A stretch of DNA of 64,000 nt from Klebsiella aerogenes KCTC 2190 (GCF_000215745.1 NC_015663.1:1178001-1242000), one strand, 5' to 3'; positions 18,678 through 28,416 are shown, counted from the first letter of the stretch. Numbers and translations are program-made. The notes: a model not told the origin generated them from the sequence alone.

Positions 18678-19847
18678 TCATTTTGACTCCGTCACCAGAT
18701 TACGTAGGATCTGATGGCCGATGTAGTTACTCCAGTTAAAGCTGTTTTGCAGCACCACCACCGCATTCTGATTCGCTTTATCGAAGCCGATATAGCTCGA
18801 ATAGCCGCCGATGTAACCCACCTGATAAGTTAATCGCTGCCGACCAAATGTGTCGGTCACCCAGGCAATGTTCGCCGCTTCGACCCGCCGCGGATAATAA
18901 TCAACGCTAACGTCTTTAAACGCCCGATCCAGTGCCGCCTGCCCCGTGGGGGCGAAGTGAGCGCGGGCATAGTTAATCAGATCGCCGGCGTCGCTGTACA
19001 GACTCGCCGCGCCAACCATATTATTCGTGAACTGCCAGTCCGGCGTCAGCGCGCCGCGCGGTTTAAACTTCGGCTGATCGCCTGCGTGTCCCAGCGCCCG
19101 CCACGGATATTCATGCAGCGTTTGCGGCAGGAAGCTGGTATTCCCCATCGCCAATGGCCGGAAGATCATCCGTGACGCCAGCGTCTCAATCGATTCGCCG
19201 GTTTGGTATTTGAGAAGATACCCAAGTATCGCAAAGCCCAGGTTGGAGTAACTCGGCTCGCGCTCCAGCGGCGCATTGAAGTTGCTCAGATAGCTCAGCA
19301 CGCCGTCGGCGTCGAGCTCATGATAGAAATTCTCACCGTCGTTGAGATAGGCCAACAGATGCTCAAGCGACAGCATGTTCATCGGCTGACGCGGCAGCCC
19401 GGAGGTATGGGTGACCAGTTGCAGCAAGGTTATCTTGCGGGCGTCGTCGCTGAGCACGGTCCCCGGCGGCAGCAGGGTTTGCAGCGTATCGTTCCAGTGC
19501 AAACGCCCCTCGTTGACCAGCATCGTCACCACTTCAGCGGTAACACCTTTACTTAATGAACCGAGGGCAAAAAGCGTTTGCGGAGTTATCGGGTAGCGCT
19601 GCTTATCATCCGTCACGCCGAAGCAGTGAAACTCCGCCGGGCCGTTGTGATGAATAATCGCCACCACCACGCCGCTGACCTGCTTCTCGCGCATGTATTG
19701 GCTGACGAAAGTATCGACGGAAAGCCGCTGCCCGTTATGCCCCACCTGGCTGGTTTCATTGCTGGGAGGGCTCATTTGCGACAGCGTGCCGGCGCAGCCT
19801 GAAACCAACAGTAATGCCAATAGCACAAGGCCTAACCGCCTGTTCAA
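18678..19847 (-). CDS. Class C beta-lactamase-fold serine hydrolase, predicted lipoprotein
   Basis: 389 residues. The N-terminus is a lipoprotein signal with lipobox LVSGC, putting Cys18 as the lipidated residue; Ala at +2 suggests outer-membrane sorting. The catalytic SxxK motif is SLSK within ALGSLSKG near residue 96. The THTSGLP motif and the YxN motif YSN (PSYSNLGFAILGY) follow. The third box seems to be VGYIGGYSS, without the His or Lys of a typical KTG/HxG box. It could be a peptidase or esterase; a true beta-lactamase is unlikely. It is convergent with gor and not part of the E. coli gene order. Confidence 0.8.
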   Translation of the reverse strand: MNRRLGLVLLALLLVSGCAGTLSQMSPPSNETSQVGHNGQRLSVDTFVSQYMREKQVSGVVVAIIHHNGPAEFHCFGVTDDKQRYPITPQTLFALGSLSKGVTAEVVTMLVNEGRLHWNDTLQTLLPPGTVLSDDARKITLLQLVTHTSGLPRQPMNMLSLEHLLAYLNDGENFYHELDADGVLSYLSNFNAPLEREPSYSNLGFAILGYLLKYQTGESIETLASRMIFRPLAMGNTSFLPQTLHEYPWRALGHAGDQPKFKPRGALTPDWQFTNNMVGAASLYSDAGDLINYARAHFAPTGQAALDRAFKDVSVDYYPRRVEAANIAWVTDTFGRQRLTYQVGYIGGYSSYIGFDKANQNAVVVLQNSFNWSNYIGHQILRNLVTESK

Positions 19848-19938
19848 ACTCCACCTACCTGCCGCGCGTTTTTGGGATGAGATAAAAAATAGACGCGGAT
19901 CGTAGCGGCATTATCCCGCCGGCGCAAAGCGAATACGC

Positions 19939-19980
19939 TGAAAAATAAATAAGGCCGTCGGCACAGATAGCCGACGGCCC
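19939..19980 (-). terminator. Terminator after the GntP-family permease
   Basis: GGCCGTCGGC and GCCGACGGCC form a perfect 10-bp stem with a seven-base loop. On the minus strand it is followed by TTATTTATTTTT, a convincing rho-independent signal ending the permease operon. Confidence 0.85.
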
Positions 19981-19985
19981 GGGCT

Positions 19986-21377
19986 TTATACCAGTCCGGT
20001 GGCGTAGTAAACGCCGATAATGAAAAAGGCACCGAGGATTTTAAACAACGTGATGCCGAGAATCGGTTTATAGGCCTGGCGATGCGTCAGTCCGGTCACC
20101 GCCAGCAAAGTGATGATCGCCCCATTGTGCGGCAATGTATCCATGCCGCCCGCCGCCATCGACGCCACACGGTGCATCACTTCCAGCGGGATCCCCGCAG
20201 CATGGGCCGACTCCACAAAGCGATCCGCCATCGCCGCCAGGGCAATACTCATTCCACCGGAGGATGAACCGGTGATCCCGGACAAAATATTGATCGTAAT
20301 CGCCTGATTGAGTAAAGGATTTGGGATCGCTTTTAGCGCATCGGCCACCTGAACAAAGCCCGGCAGCGCGGCAATCACCCCGCCAAAACCATACTCTGAT
20401 GCAGTATTCAACGCCGCCAGCATCGCGCCGCCAACGGCAACTTTGCTACCGTCGGCCAGCTTACCCTTCAGGCTACGCCCGGCAAACAAGAAGATAGTGA
20501 TAATTCCGCACAATAACGCCGCCATCACCGCCCAAATCGCCACCATCTTCTTCACGTCGCTTTCCATCGGCGCTTTCAGTCCCGGCAGGTCAATCAGGAA
20601 ATGGCTACCGTACGCCTGAGGGATAAGCCAGGTAAACAGCAGGTTGGCGACGCCGACGATAATCAACGGCAGCAGCGCGATCACCGGATGCGGCAAGTTA
20701 AGGTCTGCCGGTGTTTCAGGTTCATTTACCAACTCGCTTCCATAACCTTCTCCCCTGCGCTGCGCTTTACGCCGCATCGCCTCCAGATATAACCAGCCGC
20801 CAATAGCCACAAATGCGGAACCCAGCACCCCAAGCCAGGGCGCTGCCCAGGAGGTCGTACCGTAAAAAGTAGTCGGAATAATATTCTGAATCTGTGGCGA
20901 ACCCGGTAGCGCATCCATCGTAAAAGTGAAGGCGCCCAGCGCGATAGTCGCAGGCATTAGCCGTTTCGGAATTTGGCTCTGGCGGAACATCTCAGCGGCG
21001 AAGGGATAGACCGCAAATACCACCACGAATAGCGAAACCCCGCCATAGGTTAACAACGCGCAGACCAGAATAATCACCGGCATCGCCTTGTTTTGCCCCA
21101 TCAGCCGGGTAACAGCACTCACGATTGAACGGGAGAATCCGGAAAACTCAATTAATTTCCCGAAGACCGCGCCCAGTAAAAATACCGGGAAATAGAGTTT
21201 TACGAACCCGACCAGCTTATCCATGAAGATATCGCTGAATACCGGGGCAACGGCGGCTGGCTGGGTGAGTAATACGGCGCCGAGCGCAACCAAAGGGGCA
21301 AAAAGGATCACACTATAGCCGCGATAGGCGGCGAGCATCAGCAATCCTAACGCCAGTAAGGCAATCAATACGTCCAT
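19986..21377 (-). CDS. GntP-family permease
   Basis: About 463 residues from ATG 21377, which has GGAT seven bases upstream; an ATG at 21395 would add six residues. It is strongly hydrophobic with roughly twelve membrane segments. GNTP-family features include LLTYGGVSLFVVVFAVYPFA and the GITGSSSGGMSIAL and MDTLPHNGAI segments. Relatives carry gluconate, other sugar acids or hydroxy acids with protons. It sits 100 bases downstream of a HisD-family dehydrogenase on the same strand, so both are probably one catabolic operon. The substrate is unresolved. Confidence 0.88.
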   Translation of the reverse strand: MDVLIALLALGLLMLAAYRGYSVILFAPLVALGAVLLTQPAAVAPVFSDIFMDKLVGFVKLYFPVFLLGAVFGKLIEFSGFSRSIVSAVTRLMGQNKAMPVIILVCALLTYGGVSLFVVVFAVYPFAAEMFRQSQIPKRLMPATIALGAFTFTMDALPGSPQIQNIIPTTFYGTTSWAAPWLGVLGSAFVAIGGWLYLEAMRRKAQRRGEGYGSELVNEPETPADLNLPHPVIALLPLIIVGVANLLFTWLIPQAYGSHFLIDLPGLKAPMESDVKKMVAIWAVMAALLCGIITIFLFAGRSLKGKLADGSKVAVGGAMLAALNTASEYGFGGVIAALPGFVQVADALKAIPNPLLNQAITINILSGITGSSSGGMSIALAAMADRFVESAHAAGIPLEVMHRVASMAAGGMDTLPHNGAIITLLAVTGLTHRQAYKPILGITLFKILGAFFIIGVYYATGLV

Positions 21378-21477
21378 AGGGTTATCCGTCAGCATGGCCG
21401 CCGCTTATTTCCTTGTTATCGGGCGGCCAATGTTAAGTTGGGGAGCGTATCCCGCTTCCCGTTTCAGACCTTACGGG

Positions 21478-22785
21478 TTATTCAGGAATCCCAGCGTAAG
21501 GAACGTCTTTATTGCCGTAGCGACGCACGCGGACGTTGGCCTGTTCACCATGGCCGGAGAAACCTTCGAGGGCGCACAGACGCGAACAGTACTCGCCGAT
21601 CTGCGCGGAGGCGCTATCGGTAAGAACCTTTTGATAGGTGCAGGTTTTGATGAACTTCCCAACCCACAGCCCCCCGGTATAACGCGCCGCTTTACGCGTC
21701 GGCAGGGTATGGTTGGTGCCGATGACTTTATCGCCGTAGGCCACGTTAGTTCGAGGTCCCAGGAACAGTGCGCCAAAGTTCTGCATATTTTCGAGGAACC
21801 AGTCCGGGTCGCGGGTCATTACCTGCACATGTTCGAACGCCAGCTCATTGGCGATTTTCAGCATTTCTTCCCGGTCTTCAGCCACAATGATTTCGCCAAA
21901 CTTCGCCCACGACTGGCGCGCGATTTCCGCGGTGGGCAGCACCGCCAGCAGACGATCGATTTCCGCCAGCGTTTCGCGCGCCAGCGTTTCCGAGGTCGTC
22001 AACAAAATCGCCGGAGAATCAGGACCATGCTCAGCCTGACCTAACAGGTCGGTGGCGCAGATTTCACCATCCACGCTTTCATCGGCAATAACCAGGCTCT
22101 CCGTCGGCCCGGCGAACAGATCGATACCGACGCGGCCAAACAGCTGACGTTTGGCTTCAGCGACAAAGGCGTTGCCCGGCCCCACCAGCATATCCACCGG
22201 TGCGATGCTCTCGGTACCGACGGCCATCGCCGCCACGGCCTGAATACCCCCCAGGCAGTAGATTTCGTCGGCCCCCGCCATATGCTGCGCCACCACAATC
22301 GCCGGCGCCGGTTTACCGTTAAACGGCGGCGCACAGGTGACAATGCGCGGCACACCTGCGACTTTCGCGGTGATAATCGACATATGCGCCGACGCCAGCA
22401 GCGGGTATTTCCCGCCCGGCACGTAGCAGCCCGCCGCGCTGACCGGAATATTTTTGTGTCCCAGAATGACGCCCGGCAGCGTTTCAACCTCGATATCTTT
22501 CAGGCTGTCGCGCTGGTGCTGAGCGAAGTTACGCACCTGCTCCTGCGCAAAGCGGATATCAGCAATATCGCGATCCGACAGCTGAGCATAGCAGTCATCG
22601 ATTTCCTGCTGCGACAGGCGGAAGTTTGCGCGATCGAGCTTATCGAACTTAATCGACAGCTCGCGCACCGCTGCGTCACCGCGCGCTTCAATATCCGCCA
22701 GGATTTTCTCTACTGCTTCACGAACCGTACGGTCGTGAGATTTCACTGCTTCAGATTCCGCACCGCGCTTGAGCCAGATAGCCAT
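21478..22785 (-). CDS. HisD-family zinc dehydrogenase (catabolic, substrate unknown)
   Basis: 435 residues from ATG 22785, preceded by GAGG; a GTG at 22797 is less likely. The fold is that of histidinol dehydrogenase, with the zinc-site regions kept: [28 protein letters not shown] and a C-terminal LEGFSGH. It is not in a his operon. It is paired with a GntP permease and a divergent LacI regulator, which points to oxidation of an imported alcohol. Members of this side branch, such as HpsN, oxidise dihydroxypropanesulfonate; a sugar-alcohol or sugar-acid substrate is equally possible here. Biosynthetic HisD function is unlikely from context. Confidence 0.85.
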   Translation of the reverse strand: MAIWLKRGAESEAVKSHDRTVREAVEKILADIEARGDAAVRELSIKFDKLDRANFRLSQQEIDDCYAQLSDRDIADIRFAQEQVRNFAQHQRDSLKDIEVETLPGVILGHKNIPVSAAGCYVPGGKYPLLASAHMSIITAKVAGVPRIVTCAPPFNGKPAPAIVVAQHMAGADEIYCLGGIQAVAAMAVGTESIAPVDMLVGPGNAFVAEAKRQLFGRVGIDLFAGPTESLVIADESVDGEICATDLLGQAEHGPDSPAILLTTSETLARETLAEIDRLLAVLPTAEIARQSWAKFGEIIVAEDREEMLKIANELAFEHVQVMTRDPDWFLENMQNFGALFLGPRTNVAYGDKVIGTNHTLPTRKAARYTGGLWVGKFIKTCTYQKVLTDSASAQIGEYCSRLCALEGFSGHGEQANVRVRRYGNKDVPYAGIPE

Positions 22786-22819
22786 AACTTGCCTCACTAT
22801 GATGTTAATGAAATGCTAA

Positions 22820-22888
22820 TGCATTCGAATTCACTTGCATCCTGGCGTGAATAAAATGTTATGTGAAGCAGCAATGCATTCGAATGCA
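22820..22888. promoter_or_regulatory. Two LacI-type operators
   Basis: TGCATTCGAATGCA at 22875-22888 is a perfect 14-bp palindrome. TGCATTCGAATTCA at 22820-22833 is the same with one mismatch. They are 55 bases apart centre to centre, close to five helical turns, between the divergent dehydrogenase and LacI genes. The central CG step is typical of LacI/GalR operators. Confidence 0.8.
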
Positions 22889-22964
22889 ACGGAGATCGCA
22901 AAATTAGTGACAGGGGGGAAGATTCACGCATAATGACGGGGCATGGGTCAGGAGAGGCAACGGA

Positions 22965-23981
22965 ATGGCAGGTCAAAACAAACGAGCAGTCACCAGTTAC
23001 GATGTCGCGAAAGCGGCTGGCGTCTCGCAATCTGCGGTATCCCGCGCCTTTACCGAAGGAGCGAAAATTTCGCCAGCCACCAAAGAAAAGGTGCGTAAGA
23101 TCGCCGCCGAGCTGGGTTATCGTCCGAGCTTTATCGCCCAGTCGCTGATCACCCGCCGCTCAACGCTTATTGGTGTCGTCGTTCCGGGGTTGGTGAATCC
23201 CTTCTACGCCGCGGTTCTGGATGAACTGTCACAGGCGTTGAACCTGATGGGATACCGGGTACTGTTGTTTTCGATGTACCGCGATGATGACACTACCCCC
23301 ATCATGGAAGAGATTCTGCGTCATCGTGTTGAAGCGCTAGTGCTGGTGTCCAGCAGCCTTTCTTCACACTTTGCTCATGAATGCCAGCAGCTCGGCCTGC
23401 CGGTGCTGCTGCTCAACCGCAAAAACGACAGCCGGTCGGTTTCCAGCGTCACCAGCGATAATCTGGCTGGCGGCGCCGCGATTGCCGATTTCCTGCTGGA
23501 TCTCGGCCATCAGCAGCTGGCATTTGTTGCCGGTAGAGATACCTCCTCTACCAGCCGCGACCGGGAGACAGGCTTTCGACAGCGTCTGGAGGCCCGCGGC
23601 GCCCGCCCGATGCTGCGCGATAGCGGAATGTGGTCGATAGAAGAAGCGATGAACGCCACCCGCAGGCTGATGGCGCTACCAACGCCGCCGGACGCGCTAT
23701 TTTGCGCCAACGATATGATGGCCATCGCCGCCCTCAACGTGGTTGTCGGCGAAATGGGCATGAAGGCGGGCGAAGATATCTCCATCGTCGGGTTCGATGA
23801 TATCGCCATGGCCAGCTGGCCGCTGATAAATTTAACCACCTGGGTCCAGCCGCTATCGGAAATGGTGGATACCGCCATCGCCGTACTGAAAACGCAGCTA
23901 GGCGCGGCTGAAACCAGTGCCGTTCAGCACGTTCTGCAGGGGAAGCTTATCGTCAGGGGCAGTACCCGCCCGCGACGCTAA
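22965..23981 (+). CDS. LacI/GalR-family transcriptional regulator
   Basis: 338 residues. The N-terminal helix-turn-helix and hinge are clear: TSYDVAKAAGVSQSAVSRAF, then the hinge-helix region up to about residue 65. The rest is a periplasmic-binding-protein-like effector domain (ITRRSTLIGVVVPGLVNPFY onward) with SIVGFDDIAMA near residue 275. The start at 22965 is preceded by GGAGAGG. It is divergent from the HisD-like/GntP operon and almost certainly controls it through the two palindromes between them. The effector should be the substrate of that operon or a derivative. Confidence 0.92.
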   Translation: MAGQNKRAVTSYDVAKAAGVSQSAVSRAFTEGAKISPATKEKVRKIAAELGYRPSFIAQSLITRRSTLIGVVVPGLVNPFYAAVLDELSQALNLMGYRVLLFSMYRDDDTTPIMEEILRHRVEALVLVSSSLSSHFAHECQQLGLPVLLLNRKNDSRSVSSVTSDNLAGGAAIADFLLDLGHQQLAFVAGRDTSSTSRDRETGFRQRLEARGARPMLRDSGMWSIEEAMNATRRLMALPTPPDALFCANDMMAIAALNVVVGEMGMKAGEDISIVGFDDIAMASWPLINLTTWVQPLSEMVDTAIAVLKTQLGAAETSAVQHVLQGKLIVRGSTRPRR

Positions 23982-23989
23982 ATCAGCGG

Positions 23990-24613
23990 CTACGCTACGC
24001 CGTTATTGCCGTGGCGCATAAATGCCGGGCGCTGGTTAAGGGCCATATACCATCGTTCGACGTTTGCCATCTCCGGATGGGCGAACGGCGTCATTTTCCA
24101 GCGATGAACCGAAAGCCCCAGCACGATATCCGCCAGCGTAAACGTCTCGCCGGTCAGCCACGCGCCGGTGCGCTGTAGCTGATTGTCGACAATCTGTACG
24201 CAGCGCGTCCACGCGGCAATACTCTCTTTAATTGCCGCCGGATCCTGAAAACGCGGATCTTTACGCACCAGCCCCGTGAACGCGTAGCGCCACGCGCTGT
24301 TAAACTCCGTCGCCTGCCAGTCCATCCAGTGTTCTACCTGCGCCGCGGCACGTAACTCAGAGGGCAGCAAATCGTCACGTCCGACCTTACGCGCCAGATA
24401 GCGGCAGATGCTGTTCGACTCCCAAAGGACAAAATCGTCATCCACCAGCACCGGCACTAACGCATTTGGATTCAGCGCCAAAAATTCCGGCGTATCAAGC
24501 GGGCTATAGCCGCTGCCATAATCTTCCTGCTGATACTCGATACCCGCCTCTTCGCAGGTCCAGAGGACTTTACGCACGTTAATAGACGAGCGTTTACCCA
24601 AGATTCTTATCAT
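23990..24613 (-). CDS. Glutathione S-transferase family protein
   Basis: 207 residues from ATG 24613 (MIRILGKRSSINVRKVLWTC), with AAGGG nine bases upstream. The N-terminal thioredoxin-like domain carries the glutathione-binding NPNALVPVLVDD and WESNSICRYLA segments. The C-terminal half is helical. The sequence resembles E. coli GstB (YliJ) more than other GSTs I know. It is convergent with the LacI gene and divergent from an iron-type alcohol dehydrogenase, which hints at a shared role in detoxifying an electrophile. The substrate is unknown. Confidence 0.88.
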   Translation of the reverse strand: MIRILGKRSSINVRKVLWTCEEAGIEYQQEDYGSGYSPLDTPEFLALNPNALVPVLVDDDFVLWESNSICRYLARKVGRDDLLPSELRAAAQVEHWMDWQATEFNSAWRYAFTGLVRKDPRFQDPAAIKESIAAWTRCVQIVDNQLQRTGAWLTGETFTLADIVLGLSVHRWKMTPFAHPEMANVERWYMALNQRPAFMRHGNNGVA

Positions 24614-24669
24614 CGTCAGCAACCCTTTTTCGTAATATGGCAGACATGAAGCTTGCCGGATAATGTGTA

Positions 24670-24697
24670 TAGTGGATTGCAGAATAATTATCCACTA
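24670..24697. promoter_or_regulatory. Inverted repeat between gst and adh genes
   Basis: TAGTGGAT (24670-24677) and ATCCACTA (24690-24697) are perfect 8-bp arms with a 12-base AT-rich spacer. The repeat lies in the short divergent region 16 bases before the ADH start. It is probably a repressor or LysR/TetR-type site; no regulator gene is adjacent. Confidence 0.5.
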
Positions 24698-24712
24698 CAG
24701 GTACCCTTACAC

Positions 24713-25861
24713 ATGGTCACTCCCTTCAACATTTTAACGCCCGGCAATATCCGCTTTGGCCGCGGGCAGGCCCGCAGCGCCGCGCCGTGGCTGGCGCAAT
24801 ATGATGCCCCGGTGCTGCTGGTTCACGGCGCGACCAAAAATCGCGCCCAATTTTTACTGAACGAACTGACCGCATTGCATCTTCAGGTCAGCACTGTTGC
24901 TATCGCCAATGAACCCACGCTGGACGATATTGAACGCGGCGTACGGCTGGCGCGCGAGCGCGGCGTCGGCGCGGTGGTCAGCCTCGGCGGCGGCGCGGTC
25001 ATTGATGCCGGTAAAGCCATTGCCGCGCTGGTCCCGGCAAGCGGGCCTGCCATCGACTATCTGGAAGTCGTCGGAACGGGGAGAATACTGGAAGCCAGCC
25101 CGCTACCGTTTGTCGCTATTCCCACAACGTCCGGCACCGGCGCGGAGGTTACTAAAAACGCGGTCATCAACGTCCCCCAGCAGCAGCGCAAAGTCAGCCT
25201 GCGCGACGATCGCATGCTGCCGCAACTGGCGATTGTCGATCCGGCGTTAACGGATAACGCCCCCCGCGCCGTCACCCTCGGCTCCGGCCTTGATGCCTTA
25301 ACTCAGGTTATCGAACCCTGGCTGTGCACCCGGGCGACGCCCTTCACCGATGCCCTGTGCCGGGAGGCGATCCCCCGCGGCATCGCCGCGTTAAAAACGC
25401 TGATGGAAAAAGAGTGTGCCGACAGCCGCGACGAGCTGGCATGGGTCAGCCTGTGCGGCGGGCTGGCGCTCGCCAATGCCGGCCTGGGTGTGGTTCACGG
25501 TCTTGCGGGGCCGCTTGGCGGGCTAAGCGATGCCTCCCACGGCGCGCTCTGCGGCTGCCTGCTGCCTTTTGGGCTGGAACTCAATGAGTCGCAGGTAACC
25601 AATCCGGCGCTGCGCCAGCGTTTCCTCGACGTGCGCCAGTGGATCGCCGCCGGACTTGGCGTCTCGCCGGATGACGCCTGGCAAAGCCTGCGCGAATGGA
25701 GCCAGCGCTCAGGGCTCGGCAATTTACGCGACCTCGGCGTACCGCGCGAAGCGCTGGAACCCGCCGCGCTGGCGGCCAGTAGTTCATCGTCGATGAAAGC
25801 CAATCCGGTCACGCTGGAGTCAGAGCAACTGCTGGAGATGCTGGAAGCCGCCTGGGAGTAA
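24713..25861 (+). CDS. Iron-containing alcohol dehydrogenase family protein
   Basis: 382 residues from ATG 24713 (MVTPFNILTPGNIRFGRGQA); the longer frame from 24653 runs through the promoter. The NAD(P) motif GGGAVIDAGKAIAAL is near residue 95, and PTTSGTGAEVTKNAVI near residue 140 is typical of the family. The metal ligands are expected in GSGLDALTQVIEP and in VVHGLAGPLGGLSDASHGA. It is the short type of Fe-ADH, which includes maleylacetate reductases as well as alcohol dehydrogenases, so the reaction is not settled. It is divergent from a GST gene. Confidence 0.87.
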   Translation: MVTPFNILTPGNIRFGRGQARSAAPWLAQYDAPVLLVHGATKNRAQFLLNELTALHLQVSTVAIANEPTLDDIERGVRLARERGVGAVVSLGGGAVIDAGKAIAALVPASGPAIDYLEVVGTGRILEASPLPFVAIPTTSGTGAEVTKNAVINVPQQQRKVSLRDDRMLPQLAIVDPALTDNAPRAVTLGSGLDALTQVIEPWLCTRATPFTDALCREAIPRGIAALKTLMEKECADSRDELAWVSLCGGLALANAGLGVVHGLAGPLGGLSDASHGALCGCLLPFGLELNESQVTNPALRQRFLDVRQWIAAGLGVSPDDAWQSLREWSQRSGLGNLRDLGVPREALEPAALAASSSSSMKANPVTLESEQLLEMLEAAWE

Positions 25862-25868
25862 ACGAGCC

Positions 25869-25904
25869 AACCGCCTGCGTTTACCCGGGGCGGTTCAAAT
25901 TTTG
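25869..25904 (+). terminator. Terminator after the Fe-ADH gene
   Basis: AACCGCC and GGCGGTT form a 7-bp stem with a 13-base loop, followed by CAAATTTTG. The remaining bases to the treF start hold no gene I can support. Confidence 0.6.
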
Positions 25905-26131
25905 TTGCATAATGAATGCTCCGAATTTCGTTTTCGCGCATCCACGACAACGGTAAATGTTCACCCTTTAATTTCAAAGACCTGCTCGTCTTACCTGCCA
26001 TTTTTATGCACTGAAAAGCGTGACCTGACGCACAGTTTATCTTCCGCAGACCGAAGCGAGTGTCTACGCTTATTAGAGAGCCCGGGCATGCCCGGCCCCT
26101 AAACTCACGCTATCCGGAGGCCTGTATCGCT

Positions 26132-27790
26132 ATGTTCAGCCAGAAACTACGCAACGTTGATGACGACGAGTTGAGGATCGAAAACGATCCGTGCTACGAA
26201 GCCGATCCGTATGAGTTAAAACTGGATGAAATGTTCGACGCCGAACCGGAGCCGGAGATCATCGAAGGGCTACCGGCGTCTGACGCCCTGACCCCCGCCG
26301 ACCGCTATCTCGAGTTGTTTACTAACGTACAAAAGTCGCGCATTTTTCTTGATAGCAAAACCTTTCCCGACTGCGCGCCAAAACACGATCCGCTGGATAT
26401 CCTGATGCACTACCGGCGGGTTAAGCGTACGCCGGAGTTCGATTTGCGTCAGTTTGTGGAAGACAACTTCTGGCTACCGGATAGCCACGCCGATGATTAC
26501 ACCTCTGACCCGAAACTGACGCTAAAAGAGCATATTGATAAGCTATGGCCGGTGCTCACCCGTGAACCGCAGGATCATATTCCGTGGTCATCGCTGCTGG
26601 CGCTACCGCAGTCGTACATCGTCCCCGGCGGGCGTTTTAGCGAGACCTACTACTGGGATTCCTACTTCACCATGCTGGGTCTGGCGGAAAGCGGCCGTGA
26701 AGATTTGCTCAAATGTATGGCCGACAACTTCGCCTGGATGATTGAAACCTACGGCCACATTCCCAACGGCAACCGCACCTACTATCTCAGCCGCTCCCAG
26801 CCGCCGGTATTCGCCCTGATGGTGGAGCTGTTTGAGGAAGATGGCGTTCGCGGCGCGCGCCGCTATCTCGACCATCTCAAATTAGAGCACGCCTTCTGGA
26901 TGGACGGCGCGGAATCGCTGATCCCTAACCAGGCCTACCGTCACGTGGTGCGTATGCCCGATGGTTCGCTGCTTAACCGCTACTGGGACGATCGCGATAC
27001 GCCGCGCGATGAATCCTGGCGAGAAGATGTAGAAACCGCGAAGCATTCCGGTCGCCCGCCGAACGAGGTCTATCGCGACCTGCGCGCCGGCGCGGCTTCC
27101 GGCTGGGACTACTCCAGCCGCTGGCTGCGCGATATCACCAGGCTTGCGAGTATCCGCACCACCCAGTTTATTCCCATCGACCTCAACGCTTTTCTGTTTA
27201 AGCTGGAAAATACCATCGCCAATCTTTCCGGCCTGAAGGGCGATCGCGAGGCTGAAGCCGAATTTCGCCGTAAAGCTAACGCTCGCCGGGAGGCGGTTAC
27301 CCGCTACCTGTGGGATGAAGAGTGCGGCTGTTTTCGTGATTACGATTGGCGCCGTGAGCAGTTGGCCTTATTCTCCGCCGCCAGCATCGTCACGCTGTAT
27401 GTCGGGATGGCGACCCACGCCCAGGCCGAACGGCTGGCGGATGCCGTACGAGCGCGTCTGCTCACCCCTGGCGGCATCATGGCGACGGAATATGAAAGCG
27501 GCGAACAGTGGGATAAACCCAACGGCTGGGCGCCGCTGCAGTGGATGGCGGTACAGGGATTCAAAATGTACGGCCACGACCCGCTTGGCGATGAAATCGC
27601 CCAGAGCTGGCTGCAGACGGTGAATCAATTTTATCTCAAACACCACAAGCTGATTGAGAAATATCATATCGCCAGCGGCGTACCACATGAGGGCGGCGGC
27701 GGGGAATATCCGCTGCAGGATGGCTTCGGCTGGACCAACGGCGTGGTGCGGCGGCTTATCAGCCTGTACGGCGAGCCGAGGTCTTCGTAA
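26132..27790 (+). CDS. treF: Cytoplasmic trehalase
   Basis: 552-residue family GH37 enzyme that splits trehalose into two glucose molecules. The start is ATG 26132 ([14 protein letters not shown]), with GGAGG 12 bases upstream; it aligns with E. coli TreF (549), and the frame before it is not conserved. There is no signal peptide, in line with the cytosolic form. Both trehalase signatures are intact: [14 protein letters not shown] near residue 165 and [12 protein letters not shown] near residue 460. The acidic N-terminal extension ([20 protein letters not shown]) is a TreF feature. Confidence 0.96.
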   Translation: MFSQKLRNVDDDELRIENDPCYEADPYELKLDEMFDAEPEPEIIEGLPASDALTPADRYLELFTNVQKSRIFLDSKTFPDCAPKHDPLDILMHYRRVKRTPEFDLRQFVEDNFWLPDSHADDYTSDPKLTLKEHIDKLWPVLTREPQDHIPWSSLLALPQSYIVPGGRFSETYYWDSYFTMLGLAESGREDLLKCMADNFAWMIETYGHIPNGNRTYYLSRSQPPVFALMVELFEEDGVRGARRYLDHLKLEHAFWMDGAESLIPNQAYRHVVRMPDGSLLNRYWDDRDTPRDESWREDVETAKHSGRPPNEVYRDLRAGAASGWDYSSRWLRDITRLASIRTTQFIPIDLNAFLFKLENTIANLSGLKGDREAEAEFRRKANARREAVTRYLWDEECGCFRDYDWRREQLALFSAASIVTLYVGMATHAQAERLADAVRARLLTPGGIMATEYESGEQWDKPNGWAPLQWMAVQGFKMYGHDPLGDEIAQSWLQTVNQFYLKHHKLIEKYHIASGVPHEGGGGEYPLQDGFGWTNGVVRRLISLYGEPRSS

Positions 27791-27853
27791 GGCACTTTCC
27801 GTCGGCAGGCTGTGCTGCTAAGGTTTTATTTTCCCTTTGCCAGAGCCGACAAC

Positions 27854-28381
27854 ATGCCCGAACTGCTTACGCCGCGGCTGCGCTGCTCGCCGCTGCAGCT
27901 TGACGACTGGTCTTTTTTTCTCAGCCTGCAACAGGATCCGCAGGTGATGCTCTATGTTGCGGATAACCGGCCCATCGCCGATATCCGCGCCGCGTTTGAT
28001 GCACGCCTGCCGCTCTGGTCGCCTAAGTCCTCGCACTGGCTATGCCTGGTGGTTCGCGATCGGCAAAGCCATACGCCCCTTGGCCTGACCGGCTATTGCC
28101 ATCACGATGATGATATCGCCGAAGTGGGCTTTCTCTTCGCCCCACAGGCGCAGGGGCTAGGCTATGGATATGAATCACTGTGTGCGCTATGTGATTACGC
28201 ATTTTCTACAGGCGGCATTCGTCGTCTTACCGCCAGCGTCACCGCCGGAAACCAGGCCTCAAGACAGCTGCTGCTAAAAACAGGATTTATACAGGAAGGA
28301 GAGCTACGCGAGAGCTACTGGTTACATGGCCGTTGGCACAATGACTGGCTGTTTGGCCTGATGCGCCACGATTACCAATAA
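27854..28381 (+). CDS. GNAT-family N-acetyltransferase
   Basis: 175 residues from ATG 27854 (MPELLTPRLRCSPLQLDDW), the usual start for RimJ/RimL-type acetyltransferases; an earlier GTG at 27812 is possible. The acetyl-CoA-binding segment is VGFLFAPQAQGLGYGYESL near residue 95, followed by the family segment RRLTASVTAGNQASRQLLLKTGF. The acceptor is unknown. It lies 63 bases after treF and 75 bases before a lysozyme-like gene on the same strand. Confidence 0.85.
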   Translation: MPELLTPRLRCSPLQLDDWSFFLSLQQDPQVMLYVADNRPIADIRAAFDARLPLWSPKSSHWLCLVVRDRQSHTPLGLTGYCHHDDDIAEVGFLFAPQAQGLGYGYESLCALCDYAFSTGGIRRLTASVTAGNQASRQLLLKTGFIQEGELRESYWLHGRWHNDWLFGLMRHDYQ

Positions 28382-28416
28382 GGCCCTGGGCCATCCGGCG
28401 AATGGGGGCGACCCCG

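Noticed and set aside
21478..22785. Calling the dehydrogenase biosynthetic hisD
   Set aside because: No other his genes are adjacent and the permease/LacI context is catabolic.
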